Source: CAZGMJ01 sp964526785
GTDB lineage: Bacteria; Planctomycetota; Phycisphaerae; Sedimentisphaerales; Anaerobacaceae
DNA length: 64,000 bases
NCBI GenBank assembly: GCA_964526785.1
Contig: CAZGMJ010000020.1
Location: 1 to 64,000 of the forward strand
Reading direction: 5' to 3'
The notes below the pieces were generated by a model. That model worked only from the letters and a program-made list of their open reading frames with translations. It did not search any database and was not told where the DNA came from. Position 1 is the first letter of the stretch, and the number at the start of each line of letters is the position of its first letter. Both the position numbers and the translations under genes were made by a program. Shown here piece by piece: positions 17,732-27,665 of the stretch.

Positions 17732-19252
17732 TCATTTTCCTATGCAGAAACGCCCGAATATCGCACTCAGCACTTCTTCATCGACTTGCCCCGCCCCCGG
17801 CCGTTCTATCCCGGCAAGCCCAGCGCAAGCGCCCCGCAACAGCATCGCTGCAACCTCGTCTTCGCAGCTCCCGAGGCAATCAACCGCCTGGTTCACGTCC
17901 CCTTTCGCTCCTTGCACCGCTTCGCGATGCCGCAACGTCAAACCGATAGCACCTCCTGACTCATCCGACAAAGCCGTCGCGCTCGGCCGGGCTGATGCGA
18001 TGCGTCGGCAGCCTTCGAGCAATCTCTCATCAACCGTCCTGCGCAGGTCGTCCAACCCTTCCCCCGTTACCGACGAGGTCGCCGCGAACTTGCGTCCAAA
18101 GCATGTTTGCAGTTGCGTGAACCGGTCTTGCCTCGCTGACACATCCACTGCATCGACCTTGGTAGCCACCATAATCACGTTTGTCACTCCCGCTTCGCTT
18201 ATCATCGACCAGACTTCCTTTTCCCGGAGCCATAGTCTGTCAAGCTCCATCGAGCCCGCCATACTTTCGGCCGCGTCTACACAGAACAACACAAGCCGGG
18301 CATGCCGCAACGCCTCCAGGGCCGCCTGCTGAGCCAGATTGTCCAGAATATCCACCGGTTCCAGAAGAAGACCGGCACAGTCGAACAGGACGCAGTCACC
18401 ATGCGGCAGGCTCAACACCTCCGAAAGCACATCCCGCGTCGTCTTCTGTTCAACCGAGACAATACTGCGCCGGCGACCCAGTAACGCATTGAGCAGGCTG
18501 CTCTTGCCTGCATTCGGAATCCCTGCTATGCCTACCGAAGGCATATCGATTAGTGATTCACAACGAATGCCCCCGGCGAGTAGACGCTCAAGCCGGCGCT
18601 TCATGGCCCGGGCTCTGCGGATCGCTTCGTCGCGCGTGATAAACTCGATCTGCTCTTCGCTGAAATCCAGGCCCGCTTCAATGAGACTGAGCAATTCGAG
18701 CAACCCTGAGCGTATCTCGCAAATCTCCGCCGAAAGCCGCCCACCGAGCAGTTGCTGAGCGGCTGCGAGTTGGCAGTCGTTGCTGCCCGCGATGATTTCG
18801 TTGACCGCCTCGGCCTGCGAAAGATCGAGCTTGCCGTTGAGATAGGCCCTGGCCGTGAATTCACCCGGTTCGGCCGCCCGCAATCCTCGATCCGACAGTT
18901 GATCGAGCATCGCCTCCAACACGGCTCGATTCGTCAGCAAATGCATCTCCGCCACATCCTGACCCGTGTAGGAATTTGGCGAGCGAAAGACATACAAATA
19001 TCCGGGCACTGACAGATCGCCACCAACTGTGAAATGACCGGCCGCCACAACAGCGCCCCTGGCCTGCTGTGGCGCTTCCGTGGCGCCCCCCTTGCCATCC
19101 CGCCTGTGACTCGGCGTGAAAACCTCCATGCATGTCGCAATGGAAAGTGGTCCGCTCAGACGAACGATAGCACGCGGGCCATCGGCCACAGAACTGACGG
19201 CAACGATCGTGTCTTCGGAATCGTACATGGCCGAAATATTGGGACGCGACAT
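17732..19252 (-). CDS. mnmE: tRNA modification GTPase MnmE
   Basis: With MnmG it forms the cmnm5U34 modification of wobble uridines. The 506-aa protein has the N-terminal folate-binding TrmE domain (about 10-130) and helical regions around an inserted G domain. G1 is GIPNAGKSS with the K-loop Asn, the G2 Thr lies in TTRDV, G3 is DCAG, and G4 is TKVD where NKxD is usual. The C-terminal FCIGK motif, with the Cys used in catalysis, is intact. An alternative start at Met9 (19228) would match the family slightly better, and neither has a clear ribosome site. It lies 52 bases after yidC, a classical neighbour. Confidence 0.96.
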   Translation of the reverse strand: MSRPNISAMYDSEDTIVAVSSVADGPRAIVRLSGPLSIATCMEVFTPSHRRDGKGGATEAPQQARGAVVAAGHFTVGGDLSVPGYLYVFRSPNSYTGQDVAEMHLLTNRAVLEAMLDQLSDRGLRAAEPGEFTARAYLNGKLDLSQAEAVNEIIAGSNDCQLAAAQQLLGGRLSAEICEIRSGLLELLSLIEAGLDFSEEQIEFITRDEAIRRARAMKRRLERLLAGGIRCESLIDMPSVGIAGIPNAGKSSLLNALLGRRRSIVSVEQKTTRDVLSEVLSLPHGDCVLFDCAGLLLEPVDILDNLAQQAALEALRHARLVLFCVDAAESMAGSMELDRLWLREKEVWSMISEAGVTNVIMVATKVDAVDVSARQDRFTQLQTCFGRKFAATSSVTGEGLDDLRRTVDERLLEGCRRIASARPSATALSDESGGAIGLTLRHREAVQGAKGDVNQAVDCLGSCEDEVAAMLLRGACAGLAGIERPGAGQVDEEVLSAIFGRFCIGK

Positions 19253-19304
19253 GCGGTGCAGTGCGTCGCTTTCCTGCCTCTGGACGTCGGATCAGTGCGC
19301 ACCG

Positions 19305-21320
19305 TCAGATCTTGTAGAAGGGCTTCGGCTTCTTCTTTTTCACCTTGCCGCCCGTCTTACTGGTCACCGCCACCAATCCCTTGTTCTCCGCCTCCTTCTT
19401 CTCGCGAATGTGCTTGCGAATCACATACTGTTCGATCACCCCGGCAAATGTACTGGCCATAATGTACAGATTCACGCCCGACGGCGCCTTGTACAGCATC
19501 AGCGGAAACAGCAGCGGCATCATAATCATCATCATCTTCTGCTGTTGCGCGACCTGCGGATTGCTGGCGGCGCTGGCCTGCGAGGGCATCAGCTTCTGCT
19601 GCAGATAGAAGGCCACCCCCATTAACAGAGGCAGCAGGTTCAGCGATTCGATGGTCCATCCGATCAGCGGAATTCTGATTGCCGCCGGGAAGGTCCACAG
19701 CGCGTCAGGCATCGATAGATCCGTGATCCAGAAAGGCAGGAAGGCCGCCCCACGGAGGTCGATACTCGCATACACCGCACTCCACAGCGCAATCCAGATC
19801 GGCATTTGTATCATCATCGGCAGGAAGCCCAGTACGGGCGAAGCCCCCTGTTCGCGGTACAACTCCATGAGCTTCTTGTTCATTTCGGCCTTGTTGTTGG
19901 CGTATTTTTTCTTAATCTCCTCGGCCCGCGGCGCCAGTTCGCTCATCCTGCTCATGGAAACCTGGCTCTTCTTCGTAACCGGGTGCATAATCAGCCGAAC
20001 GAAGAACACCAGGATAATAATGACCACGCCGTAATTCCCGATGAAGCCGTACATCCACTTCATCAGCGCCAGAATACCGAAAGCCAAGGGTTGTATGATC
20101 GCCGTCGGGCAACAGCACGCCAAGAAATCTATTGTGTGCGAGAAGCCCAACGAGCGATACTGATCGTTTTTGTCGAAGAGACTCTTGTCCTTCGGTCCGA
20201 TATAGACCTGCATTCGATACGTACGGCTGCTTCCAGAGTCCCCCGTTGCAGCCAGTGTCGTCGTGGATGTACCCAGATACAATCCGACATCCTCATCCCC
20301 GCTGTTCAGGTCGCCGTCAGGATCGTACAGACGCCCGACACGCCGGGGCATCCAGTCCGCGTACGACTTTCCCTTCTCAGCCAAAGGAACGACAATTCCC
20401 GCAAAATACTTGCTCACCGTCGCCGCCCAGAGGAATTCAGGCCCCACACGCTCGGTATCGAGCTGCCGTTCCTCCTCACTATCGGCCTTGCTCAGCGCCT
20501 TCTTGTCGTGCCGCACGCTGATAACCTTGCCCTCTTTCGTCCTGAACCCGGCGACGACCCTGCGCATATCCGTGCGAAAACCTTCGCGCTCAAGCCCACC
20601 CGGCCCGGTCATATCAAACCGGATCTGTTTGTCGCTCGCGGTAAGGTTTTCGACCGTCAGATCGCAATCCACCATGTACGTCCGCGGTCGAACGCGATAG
20701 GTCTTGGTCAGGCGCACAGCCGGTTCGCCGGAGCCTTTGACCCGGATCAGCGCCTCGAAGACAGCGGTATCGGAGCCGTCGGCGTCCATCGACTTGTCCA
20801 CACTTCTCCAGTGCAATCTATCGAGAGGCAGCCGCGACTGCTCGCCCAAAAGCAGAAACGCACCATTGGCCATCGAGAGCACTTGCGTCCCGTCCGGCCG
20901 CTCGATAGGGGCGATTACCTGCAGTGGTCGGGGATTCTCACGATTCCGGTCGGCAAAACCCTTGCCTTCTCCGTTGCTGAAGGTGGCACTACGTATGGCC
21001 GCGCCAAGCGTAGTCAACTCCACGCGGAACTTGAAGCCCTCTTCCGGATTCTCCGTATTCGGATCAGGAGCACCCAGCAGGACCGTCTCAGCCGGTGCGT
21101 GATTGGCCTCGAAAACTATGCGTCGATCCGCCGACAAACGTGCCGGCTCGCGTTCCGGCGAATCGCCGATCTCAGCATCCGTCTGCTCGTTCGCTGTATT
21201 CTGCAACAGGATACAGCCCTTCCCCGAGTCCGGCGCATTCGCAAAAAGACCCGAATCCACCACGAGCCACCCGCAAAACAAACAGAATACCACTATGACC
21301 GCTGTGACGAAGACTCTCAT
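19305..21320 (-). CDS. yidC: Membrane protein insertase YidC
   Basis: The 671-aa product has an N-terminal transmembrane anchor (about 3-20). A large periplasmic beta-sandwich domain (about 50-390) leads into the five-helix YidC/Oxa1/Alb3 core (about 440-650). The core includes LIMHPVTKKSQVSM with the conserved Arg before it, and FLPMMIQMPIWIALW. The C-terminus is basic, as in ribosome-contacting homologues. It inserts inner-membrane proteins alone or with SecYEG. The ATG at 21320 begins the membrane anchor and is preferred to a TTG 39 bases upstream. mnmE follows by 52 bases. rnpA and rpmH, the usual upstream partners, are absent from the window. Confidence 0.97.
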   Translation of the reverse strand: MRVFVTAVIVVFCLFCGWLVVDSGLFANAPDSGKGCILLQNTANEQTDAEIGDSPEREPARLSADRRIVFEANHAPAETVLLGAPDPNTENPEEGFKFRVELTTLGAAIRSATFSNGEGKGFADRNRENPRPLQVIAPIERPDGTQVLSMANGAFLLLGEQSRLPLDRLHWRSVDKSMDADGSDTAVFEALIRVKGSGEPAVRLTKTYRVRPRTYMVDCDLTVENLTASDKQIRFDMTGPGGLEREGFRTDMRRVVAGFRTKEGKVISVRHDKKALSKADSEEERQLDTERVGPEFLWAATVSKYFAGIVVPLAEKGKSYADWMPRRVGRLYDPDGDLNSGDEDVGLYLGTSTTTLAATGDSGSSRTYRMQVYIGPKDKSLFDKNDQYRSLGFSHTIDFLACCCPTAIIQPLAFGILALMKWMYGFIGNYGVVIIILVFFVRLIMHPVTKKSQVSMSRMSELAPRAEEIKKKYANNKAEMNKKLMELYREQGASPVLGFLPMMIQMPIWIALWSAVYASIDLRGAAFLPFWITDLSMPDALWTFPAAIRIPLIGWTIESLNLLPLLMGVAFYLQQKLMPSQASAASNPQVAQQQKMMMIMMPLLFPLMLYKAPSGVNLYIMASTFAGVIEQYVIRKHIREKKEAENKGLVAVTSKTGGKVKKKKPKPFYKI

Positions 21321-21401
21321 AATATGTTCGTGTCCTGCTGAAATATGAATTGCGACCAAAACTTTGCAAACCGGGCAACAGGTGCCCGCGACGAAAATCC
21401 G

Positions 21402-22178
21402 CTACCGCCCTTCCGAAAGGCGCTCGGCATTGAAATCATCCAACTGGTCAATGGCCCGTATCTTCCTGGCCGTGCTCTCGAAATCGTACTCCAAACGAAC
21501 GAAATGGACTCGATTGTCCTTCACATACACATAGCTCGACCGGTTGTCCCGGTCTCGTGGCTGGCCGACCGAACCGATATTGATAATCGCCTTTTCTTCC
21601 GGAATGATCGGATACGCTTCGCCCAGTTCGTCCGGCGGATAGAAATCGGGCTCGTCGAGGAAAACGCCCGGCATGTGCGTATGTCCCACGAAACAGATGT
21701 GCTCCACACGCTCGAAGAGCAACCGCACCTTGGCGGGATTTGTGTAAACATCATCGGGAAAGATATACTCGTTGACCGGCTTGCGCGGAGACGCATGCAC
21801 GAAATCAATCGTCGTGGAGGTCTCGCCCAGTTTCGCTTTCAAGGTCCGCCGCATCGGCAGTTCGCCCAGAAAGCTCCACCGCCGATCTCCCTTTTCGCGG
21901 TTTTCCTCCGACTCGAGCACGCCGCGCGTCCAGAAACTCGCCTGTTCGGCCGCGTAATTGAAATTCGTCGGCTCATAAAACACGGCGTAATCATGGTTGC
22001 CAAGCACGCACCATTTGCTGCGATCGATGATCAGATCGAGACATTCCCGCGGATTCGGTCCATATCCGACAACGTCGCCAAGACAGTAGATGGTCTTGAT
22101 GCCGCGCTTCTCAATGTCGGCCAACACAACCGTAAGAGCCTCAATGTTCGAATGTATATCGCTTACAACTGCAAACAT
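21402..22178 (-). CDS. Calcineurin-like metallophosphoesterase
   Basis: This 258-aa protein carries all metallophosphoesterase motifs in order: VVSDIHSN, GDVVGYGPNP, LGNHD, GHTHMPG and a C-terminal INIGSVGQPRD. It belongs to the YfcE/MJ0936-like group of cytoplasmic two-metal phosphodiesterases. The natural substrate is not known. The ATG at 22178 starts MFAVVSDIHSN as in the family; an in-frame ATG at 22205 is an alternative. It is transcribed ahead of yidC (82-base gap) and diverges from lptB. Confidence 0.88.
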   Translation of the reverse strand: MFAVVSDIHSNIEALTVVLADIEKRGIKTIYCLGDVVGYGPNPRECLDLIIDRSKWCVLGNHDYAVFYEPTNFNYAAEQASFWTRGVLESEENREKGDRRWSFLGELPMRRTLKAKLGETSTTIDFVHASPRKPVNEYIFPDDVYTNPAKVRLLFERVEHICFVGHTHMPGVFLDEPDFYPPDELGEAYPIIPEEKAIINIGSVGQPRDRDNRSSYVYVKDNRVHFVRLEYDFESTARKIRAIDQLDDFNAERLSEGR

Positions 22179-22325
22179 ACGTTTTTCCACTGTTTTCAGA
22201 ATCATTAAGATTTCGCCGGAAGTCGCAACAATAGCAGAAAGAGGCTGCGAATACCAGCACATTTATGAGTTTTGCGGCGTTGTTGGAGTTCGCTGCGCCC
22301 CGGTTGGCCCTTATCAAAACAGGGT

Positions 22326-22353
22326 TTGCACAAGATGCCCCCCACGTTATAAT
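22326..22353 (+). promoter_or_regulatory. Sigma-70 promoter of the lptB-def operon
   Basis: TTGCAC (22326-22331), a 16-base spacer and a perfect TATAAT (22348-22353). The predicted start is about 60 bases before lptB. It is among the best promoters in the window by eye. Confidence 0.5.
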
Positions 22354-22419
22354 ACGCCCGGCAGTGAGAGCCGCAACGAACCACTGGCAAAACGAGATCA
22401 AGAGGCACGAGACAGACAT

Positions 22420-23175
22420 ATGGTCGGCATGACGCTTTTGGAAACACGCAACCTCGTCAAGAAATACTCCGGCCGGACCGTCGTCAACCAGGTCTCGATT
22501 GCCATCAGTCAGCAGAGTATTGTCGGCCTGCTCGGACGCAATGGGGCGGGGAAAACCACATCTTTTCGTATGATTATGGGCATGATCATCCCGAATGGAG
22601 GCTCGGTTGTCTTCGAAGGCCGGGACATAACCAAACTGCCCATGTATAAGCGTGCTCGGCTCGGGATTGGCTATCTCTCACAGGAACCAAGCATTTTCCA
22701 GCGTCTCAGCGTGCGCGACAACCTCTACGCCATCCTTGAAACCATGTCGATCACAAGGGCCGAACGCAATAAGAGGGCGCGTGCTCTGATCGAACGCTTC
22801 GGGCTGACAGAAGTGGCCGGCAGCCAGGGAAGATTTCTGTCCGGCGGCGAACGACGCAAACTCGAGATTGCCCGCGCTATGGTAACGGATCCGTCGCTGA
22901 TTCTGCTCGACGAACCCTTCAGCGGCGTAGATCCCATCGCCGTGGAGGATCTGCAGCGTGAAATCAGACAACTCGTATCTTCAGGCGTGAGCATTCTCAT
23001 CACCGACCACAATGTCGAACGAACGCTTGAAGTCGTCGATCAGGCCTATATTATCGATCACGGCAAGGTCATCGGGGCCGGATCGCCGGCCAGCATCATC
23101 CGCAACGAGACCGTCCGCAAGCTGTACCTCGGTAACACGTTCAGCGGCCATGAATTCGGCGATGATGCACAATGA
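22420..23175 (+). CDS. lptB: LPS export ABC transporter ATPase LptB
   Basis: This 251-aa ATPase powers transport of lipopolysaccharide from the inner membrane with LptFG. Walker A is GRNGAGKTTS, the signature LSGGERRKLEIARAM, Walker B LILLDEPFSGVDP and the switch His lies in ITDHNV. LPMYKRARLGIGYLSQE is characteristic of LptB rather than branched-chain amino acid ABC proteins. Two ATG codons (22420, 22429) are possible and the ribosome site is weak. def follows by 32 bases. lptA/lptC genes are not adjacent. Confidence 0.93.
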   Translation: MVGMTLLETRNLVKKYSGRTVVNQVSIAISQQSIVGLLGRNGAGKTTSFRMIMGMIIPNGGSVVFEGRDITKLPMYKRARLGIGYLSQEPSIFQRLSVRDNLYAILETMSITRAERNKRARALIERFGLTEVAGSQGRFLSGGERRKLEIARAMVTDPSLILLDEPFSGVDPIAVEDLQREIRQLVSSGVSILITDHNVERTLEVVDQAYIIDHGKVIGAGSPASIIRNETVRKLYLGNTFSGHEFGDDAQ

Positions 23176-23207
23176 CCAGCTTTTGAAATGCCCTGAGGAA
23201 GCTGAAA

Positions 23208-23729
23208 ATGGTTGATATAGACAAATGCAGGATCACACGTTATCCCCGCGAAGTCCTTGCTGAGCGGGCTCAGCCGGTCCAGGAAATCAACGACAATATA
23301 CGCCGGCTCGTTGACAAAATGATCGATATCATGATCGAGAATAAGGGCGTTGGGCTGGCGGCACCGCAGGCGGGCGTACCGCTTCGATTGTTCGTTATAT
23401 CTCTCGACGGCACCCGCGAAAACGCCAGAGCATATATCAACCCAACCGTGACGCCGGAAGGCGACCTCGCAAGTTTTGAAGAGGGCTGTCTCTCAGTCCC
23501 CGGTATTTACACCGCCATAAAACGCTATGAAAAATGCTCGGTGGTGGCGACCGACCTTTCAGGCAGGGAATTCCACGATAAAGGTGAAGGCCTGTATGCC
23601 CGCGCGCTGCAGCACGAGTACGACCATATCGAGGGCATTACCATTGTCAACCGCATGGGCCAGGCGGCCAGGATTGTTCATCGCCGTCAACTCAAGAAGC
23701 TCAAGAACAAGAGTGAGAAGGACACCTGA
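23208..23729 (+). CDS. def: Peptide deformylase
   Basis: This 173-aa Fe/Zn hydrolase removes the formyl group from the N-terminal Met of new proteins. All three motifs are present: GVGLAAPQ, EEGCLSVPG (metal Cys) and LQHEYDHIEG (metal His residues and catalytic Glu). GAGGAA lies seven bases before the ATG. It follows lptB by 32 bases and precedes fmt, the gene for the opposing formylation reaction, by 183 bases. Confidence 0.96.
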   Translation: MVDIDKCRITRYPREVLAERAQPVQEINDNIRRLVDKMIDIMIENKGVGLAAPQAGVPLRLFVISLDGTRENARAYINPTVTPEGDLASFEEGCLSVPGIYTAIKRYEKCSVVATDLSGREFHDKGEGLYARALQHEYDHIEGITIVNRMGQAARIVHRRQLKKLKNKSEKDT

Positions 23730-23912
23730 GTGTCCTGCGGCTTCGCAGTTGCAATCATTCCCAACTCCGAATAATCGTTTTCTCTTTATACGTCGGCACG
23801 TTTGCTGTATCCTCTCGACCGGTGGGGCCGTGGGGTTTGGTGACTTCGTTGCGTCATCCGCACCGAACGGCCCCGCAGAACCGAACAAGTTGATTGCAGA
23901 CCCGTTCATCCT

Positions 23913-24866
23913 ATGAAGATAGTCTACTTTGGCAGCGGACAATTCGGCATCAATTGCCTCGATGCGATCGCTCCGTCGCGCCACAGCATCGAATTGATCG
24001 TCACTCAGCCCCCCAGAGGTGCCGGCAGAGGCCGAAAGACAAGACGTACAGCGGTAGCTTCATGGGCCGAGAGGCAAGCCGTACGCACCGTTGCGACCGA
24101 TAATGTCAATGCGAAGAGCATTGTAGATCAGGTCAGGGCCGCCGAGCCGGACATTATAGTGGTCATCGCGTTCGGCCAGAAAGTCAGCAGTGAGCTGATC
24201 GAGTTGCCGCCCAATAGCGCGATAAACGTGCACTCTTCGCTGCTGCCCAAATACCGCGGCGCTGCACCAGTTAATTGGGCTATCATAAATGGCGAGACCG
24301 AAACCGGCGTCAGTATCATAACACTGGCCCGCAAAATGGATGCAGGCCACATTCTCGCCCAGGAAAAGACCCCGATCCATCCCGATGAGACCGCCGGCGA
24401 GCTTCACGACAGACTCGCCGTTATTTCAGCACCGCTGCTGATCGAAACACTGGATCACATCGAAGAAGGCACCGCCACCTACCGAATACAGGAGGATTCC
24501 AGGGCAACACTGGCCCCGAAGCTGAAGAAATCCGATGGACGGATTGATTTCAACGATGACGCCGAAAAGGTCCGATGCCGGATACGGGGTCTGTGGCCCT
24601 GGCCGGAGGCCTCGGCGAAATACTGCCCGAGCGAGCACGGAAAGTCAATCCGTGTTATCATTGCCCGCGCCGATGTCGTCGAAACGGCCAATCCGCAGAA
24701 GCTCCCGCCCGGCAGCGTAGACGAAGACTTGAATGTAATATGCGCTCGCAACGCTCTGCATATCCGACAGATCAAGCCCGAAGGCTCCCGTCTGATGCAC
24801 TTCAAGGCATTCGTCAACGGTCGGAATGTCCGCCCCGGCGACGTCTTCCGGAAGCTGGACGACTGA
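23913..24866 (+). CDS. fmt: Methionyl-tRNA formyltransferase
   Basis: This 317-aa enzyme formylates Met-tRNA(fMet) using 10-formyltetrahydrofolate. The N-terminal Rossmann-like domain begins MKIVYFGSGQFG, and the signature INVHSSLLPKYRGAAPVNW contains the catalytic Asn-His and substrate loop. A C-terminal OB-like domain follows (about 210-317). No ribosome site is obvious. rsmB starts three bases after the stop, so translation is probably coupled. Confidence 0.96.
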   Translation: MKIVYFGSGQFGINCLDAIAPSRHSIELIVTQPPRGAGRGRKTRRTAVASWAERQAVRTVATDNVNAKSIVDQVRAAEPDIIVVIAFGQKVSSELIELPPNSAINVHSSLLPKYRGAAPVNWAIINGETETGVSIITLARKMDAGHILAQEKTPIHPDETAGELHDRLAVISAPLLIETLDHIEEGTATYRIQEDSRATLAPKLKKSDGRIDFNDDAEKVRCRIRGLWPWPEASAKYCPSEHGKSIRVIIARADVVETANPQKLPPGSVDEDLNVICARNALHIRQIKPEGSRLMHFKAFVNGRNVRPGDVFRKLDD

Positions 24867-24869
24867 GCC

Positions 24870-26249
24870 ATGGCAGGTCCACCGAACATCTCCGCCAGAC
24901 GTCTGGCCGTCACCGTTCTCGGTCAGTGCGACCCGAAGCATAAGTACGTTGCAACCAGACTTCACGAAGTGCTCGCGCAGACCGGCGAAAAACAGCGTGC
25001 AACGGACCTTGTACTCGGTTCCTTACGAAACCGCATCGCGATCGACACCATCATCTCGACCTATTCGGGCAAGCCGACCAGACGCATACCCCGGCCTGTG
25101 CTCAACACGCTGCGCGTAGCCGTCTATGAACTGGCGTACGTCCCGCAGACGCCTGCGTATTCTATCGTCAACGAGGCCGTCGAGAATATCAAACAGCTAT
25201 CCGGCCGCAAACAGGTGGGCTTTGTCAATGCCGTGCTGCGCAAGGTATCTACCCGCATTCTCTCCCGCTGCGAACCGCTCGCTGAAAGCCCCGCCACACG
25301 AGCACTGCCCCGGACACCGCAGTCGGCTTGTCTCTTCGACAGCGATATATTGCCCGATCCGGCAACATCGCCGCAACAGTACTTGAAGACGGCCTTTTCC
25401 CTGCCCGCCTGGCTCGTCCACGAATGGCTTGATAAGTGCGGATATGAAGCCGCCAGAGATATTTGCTTTGGCTCTAATCGCAAGCCCTCGATACACCTCC
25501 GGCCGAATGTGTTGCGGACCGATCCGAACCGACTGGCGGAGATACTGAAAGAATCGGACATCCAGACGCACCCTGCATCCGACGCACCCATTCTGGCCGT
25601 CGAAAGTCCGCATGATATTTCCGATCTGCCGGGCTTCAATGATGCGCTCTTCGTAGTGCAGGATTTGGCGGCATGGTATCCGGTAGCGATGTTGAAACCG
25701 CAGGCTGGCTGGCGAGTTCTGGATCTCTGCGCCGCCCCGGGGACCAAGACGACCCAACTGGCGGAAGCTACAAATGACGCGGCGGACATTGTCGCTACCG
25801 ATATCGATGCCGAGCGGCTCGATCGCGTTCGGGACAATATTGCGCGCCTCGACCTCCAAAGCATCAAACTGATTGCCTTTTCCGATCTGCGAGATCACGC
25901 CGGAAAGGACGGGCTCTTTGACGCTGTCCTGCTTGATGCGCCCTGCTCGAACACGGGCGTTATGGCAAAACGCATTGAAGCCCGGTATCGTCTATCCCCC
26001 GGCCTTGTCACTGCAATGTCGCAGACCCAGATGAACCTCCTGGAGACCGCCGCCGATCTGACAAAGCCGGCAGGAACGATTTGTTACAGTACATGCAGCA
26101 TCCTCAGTGAAGAAAACGGGGATTGTGTCCGGACTTTTCTTTCTACGCACTCGGGCTGGGAACTCGTCGACGAGAAGCTGACTTTCCCGGATGCCGCCGG
26201 ATTCGATCACGACGGCGGCTATGTCGCTATCATCCGCAAGAAGACGTGA
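24870..26249 (+). CDS. rsmB: 16S rRNA m5C967 methyltransferase RsmB
   Basis: This 459-aa protein has an N-terminal NusB-like RNA-binding domain (about 1-140). A region of lower similarity precedes the SAM-dependent RNA m5C methyltransferase domain. That domain shows VLDLCAAPGTKTTQLA (motif I), LDAPCSNTGVM (motif IV Cys) and CYSTCSI (motif VI catalytic Cys). It methylates C967 of 16S rRNA in known homologues. The short gap to fmt reproduces the common def-fmt-rsmB arrangement. The segment between the two domains (about 140-170) is somewhat longer than in Escherichia coli. Confidence 0.95.
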   Translation: MAGPPNISARRLAVTVLGQCDPKHKYVATRLHEVLAQTGEKQRATDLVLGSLRNRIAIDTIISTYSGKPTRRIPRPVLNTLRVAVYELAYVPQTPAYSIVNEAVENIKQLSGRKQVGFVNAVLRKVSTRILSRCEPLAESPATRALPRTPQSACLFDSDILPDPATSPQQYLKTAFSLPAWLVHEWLDKCGYEAARDICFGSNRKPSIHLRPNVLRTDPNRLAEILKESDIQTHPASDAPILAVESPHDISDLPGFNDALFVVQDLAAWYPVAMLKPQAGWRVLDLCAAPGTKTTQLAEATNDAADIVATDIDAERLDRVRDNIARLDLQSIKLIAFSDLRDHAGKDGLFDAVLLDAPCSNTGVMAKRIEARYRLSPGLVTAMSQTQMNLLETAADLTKPAGTICYSTCSILSEENGDCVRTFLSTHSGWELVDEKLTFPDAAGFDHDGGYVAIIRKKT

Positions 26250-26291
26250 GAATGGCTGTGAAAGGCAATCGGCCGCACGGTAGCTTCCTGC

Positions 26292-27665
26292 TCACCGCCA
26301 CTTCGGCCCTTCGGCGTCCACCTCCGCATGGAGCTTTTGCAGGACTCGTTTCATTTGCTCCAAACGCTCGGTCTGCTCTTCCGCAAGATTGTTTGTTTCA
26401 GCCAAATCCTCGCGCAGGTTGTACAACTCGAAGGTCTGCAGATCGCTGTCGGCCAGTATCTTCCAATCCCCGCGCCGCATAGCGACCGTAAACGGCTTGC
26501 TTATGGCACGGTCATAGCGCCAATACAGGGGAACGCGGCGTTTCAATTTGCGCCCACTGAAGATCGGCAGGAAACTCGCTCCGTCGATCGCACGGCCATC
26601 GGGCACAGCCGCCCCCGCCATCGCACAGAGACCCGGCAGCACATCCGTGCCACAAACGGGCTCAGAACACACCGCTCCCGCTTTCGCCCAACCCGGCCAG
26701 CGAATAATACCGGGAACGCGAATGCCGCCCTCGTACATGTGCAGCTTCATCCCGCGAAGCGGGCCGGGCGAACCATAGCTGCGATGCGCGCCGCGGTAAC
26801 GGTTCAGCGTCTCCGGCCCGTTGTCGCTGGTGAACATTACAAACGTATCGTCCCTGAGGTGCATCTCATCCAGCGCATGCATCAGCCGGCCGAATTCGTG
26901 GTCCATCTGCGTGACGTTGCCGTAGTAGATTGCCTCTTCATGCCCCTCGTACATCTCCATGAATTGCCTGCTCGTTGCAATTGGCTCATGGGGTGAATGA
27001 AACCATACGAACAGACAAAACGGCTTCGACTTGTCGCGGCCGTTTTCCAGCCACTCTATGGCCTCGGAGACAATCAGCGTCGAAGAATAACCCTCCAGCG
27101 GCTCGACGCGCTGCCCGTTGCGCACGAAGTTGTTCGGATTGTGATGCGACGGGCTGGCGTTGTTCTGCGTCGAGAACCAGTGATCGAAGCCGTGGTCGCC
27201 GGGCTGAGGCTGTTGTGGCGAATTGAACTTGCCGTTGCAGTGCCACTTGCCACTATGGCACGTTGTATAGCCTGCCCGCCGCAGCAGCGTGGCAACCGTT
27301 AGCTCGCTGGCCCTCAGGTGCATAGCGTTGTTGTCCGGAATCCAGTCGTAAACTCCACAGCGGTAAGGGGTGCGTCCGGTCAGCATGCCCGCTCTGGCAG
27401 GCGAGCAAACCGGTGCGGCCGCATAGCAATCCGTCAGCTTCATCCCTTCGCGGGCGAACTGATCCAGATGCGGTGTGCGAATATGCGGATGGCCGTAACA
27501 CTGCAGATCGCCGTAGCCCAGATCGTCGCACAGTACAACGACCATGTTGGGCCTTTGCTTTCTTGCCGGACGCGAGACGCCCCAAAGAGCGCCGGAAAAT
27601 CCGCCCAGGACCAGATAAACTCCGCCCACGCCGACGCCGCGCATAAGCTCTCGTCTATCGATCAT
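26292..27665 (-). CDS. Exported sulfatase (formylglycine type, family S1)
   Basis: This 457-aa sulfatase starts with a Tat-like leader (DRRELMRGVGVGG, twin Arg) and probably works outside the cytoplasm on sulfated glycans. Cys87 in the CSPARAGML motif is the residue converted to formylglycine. Metal-binding Asp47-Asp48 lie in VVLCDDLGYGD, and TSDNGP provides further ligands. AAGGG stands eight bases before the ATG at 27665; an in-frame ATG at 27695 is possible. The gene is transcribed away from dnaA. No sulfatase-maturing enzyme is adjacent. Confidence 0.92.
   Translation of the reverse strand: MIDRRELMRGVGVGGVYLVLGGFSGALWGVSRPARKQRPNMVVVLCDDLGYGDLQCYGHPHIRTPHLDQFAREGMKLTDCYAAAPVCSPARAGMLTGRTPYRCGVYDWIPDNNAMHLRASELTVATLLRRAGYTTCHSGKWHCNGKFNSPQQPQPGDHGFDHWFSTQNNASPSHHNPNNFVRNGQRVEPLEGYSSTLIVSEAIEWLENGRDKSKPFCLFVWFHSPHEPIATSRQFMEMYEGHEEAIYYGNVTQMDHEFGRLMHALDEMHLRDDTFVMFTSDNGPETLNRYRGAHRSYGSPGPLRGMKLHMYEGGIRVPGIIRWPGWAKAGAVCSEPVCGTDVLPGLCAMAGAAVPDGRAIDGASFLPIFSGRKLKRRVPLYWRYDRAISKPFTVAMRRGDWKILADSDLQTFELYNLREDLAETNNLAEEQTERLEQMKRVLQKLHAEVDAEGPKWR

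Noticed and set aside
19806..21341. Plus-strand open frame of 511 codons
   Set aside because: Antisense to yidC, whose motifs are clear.
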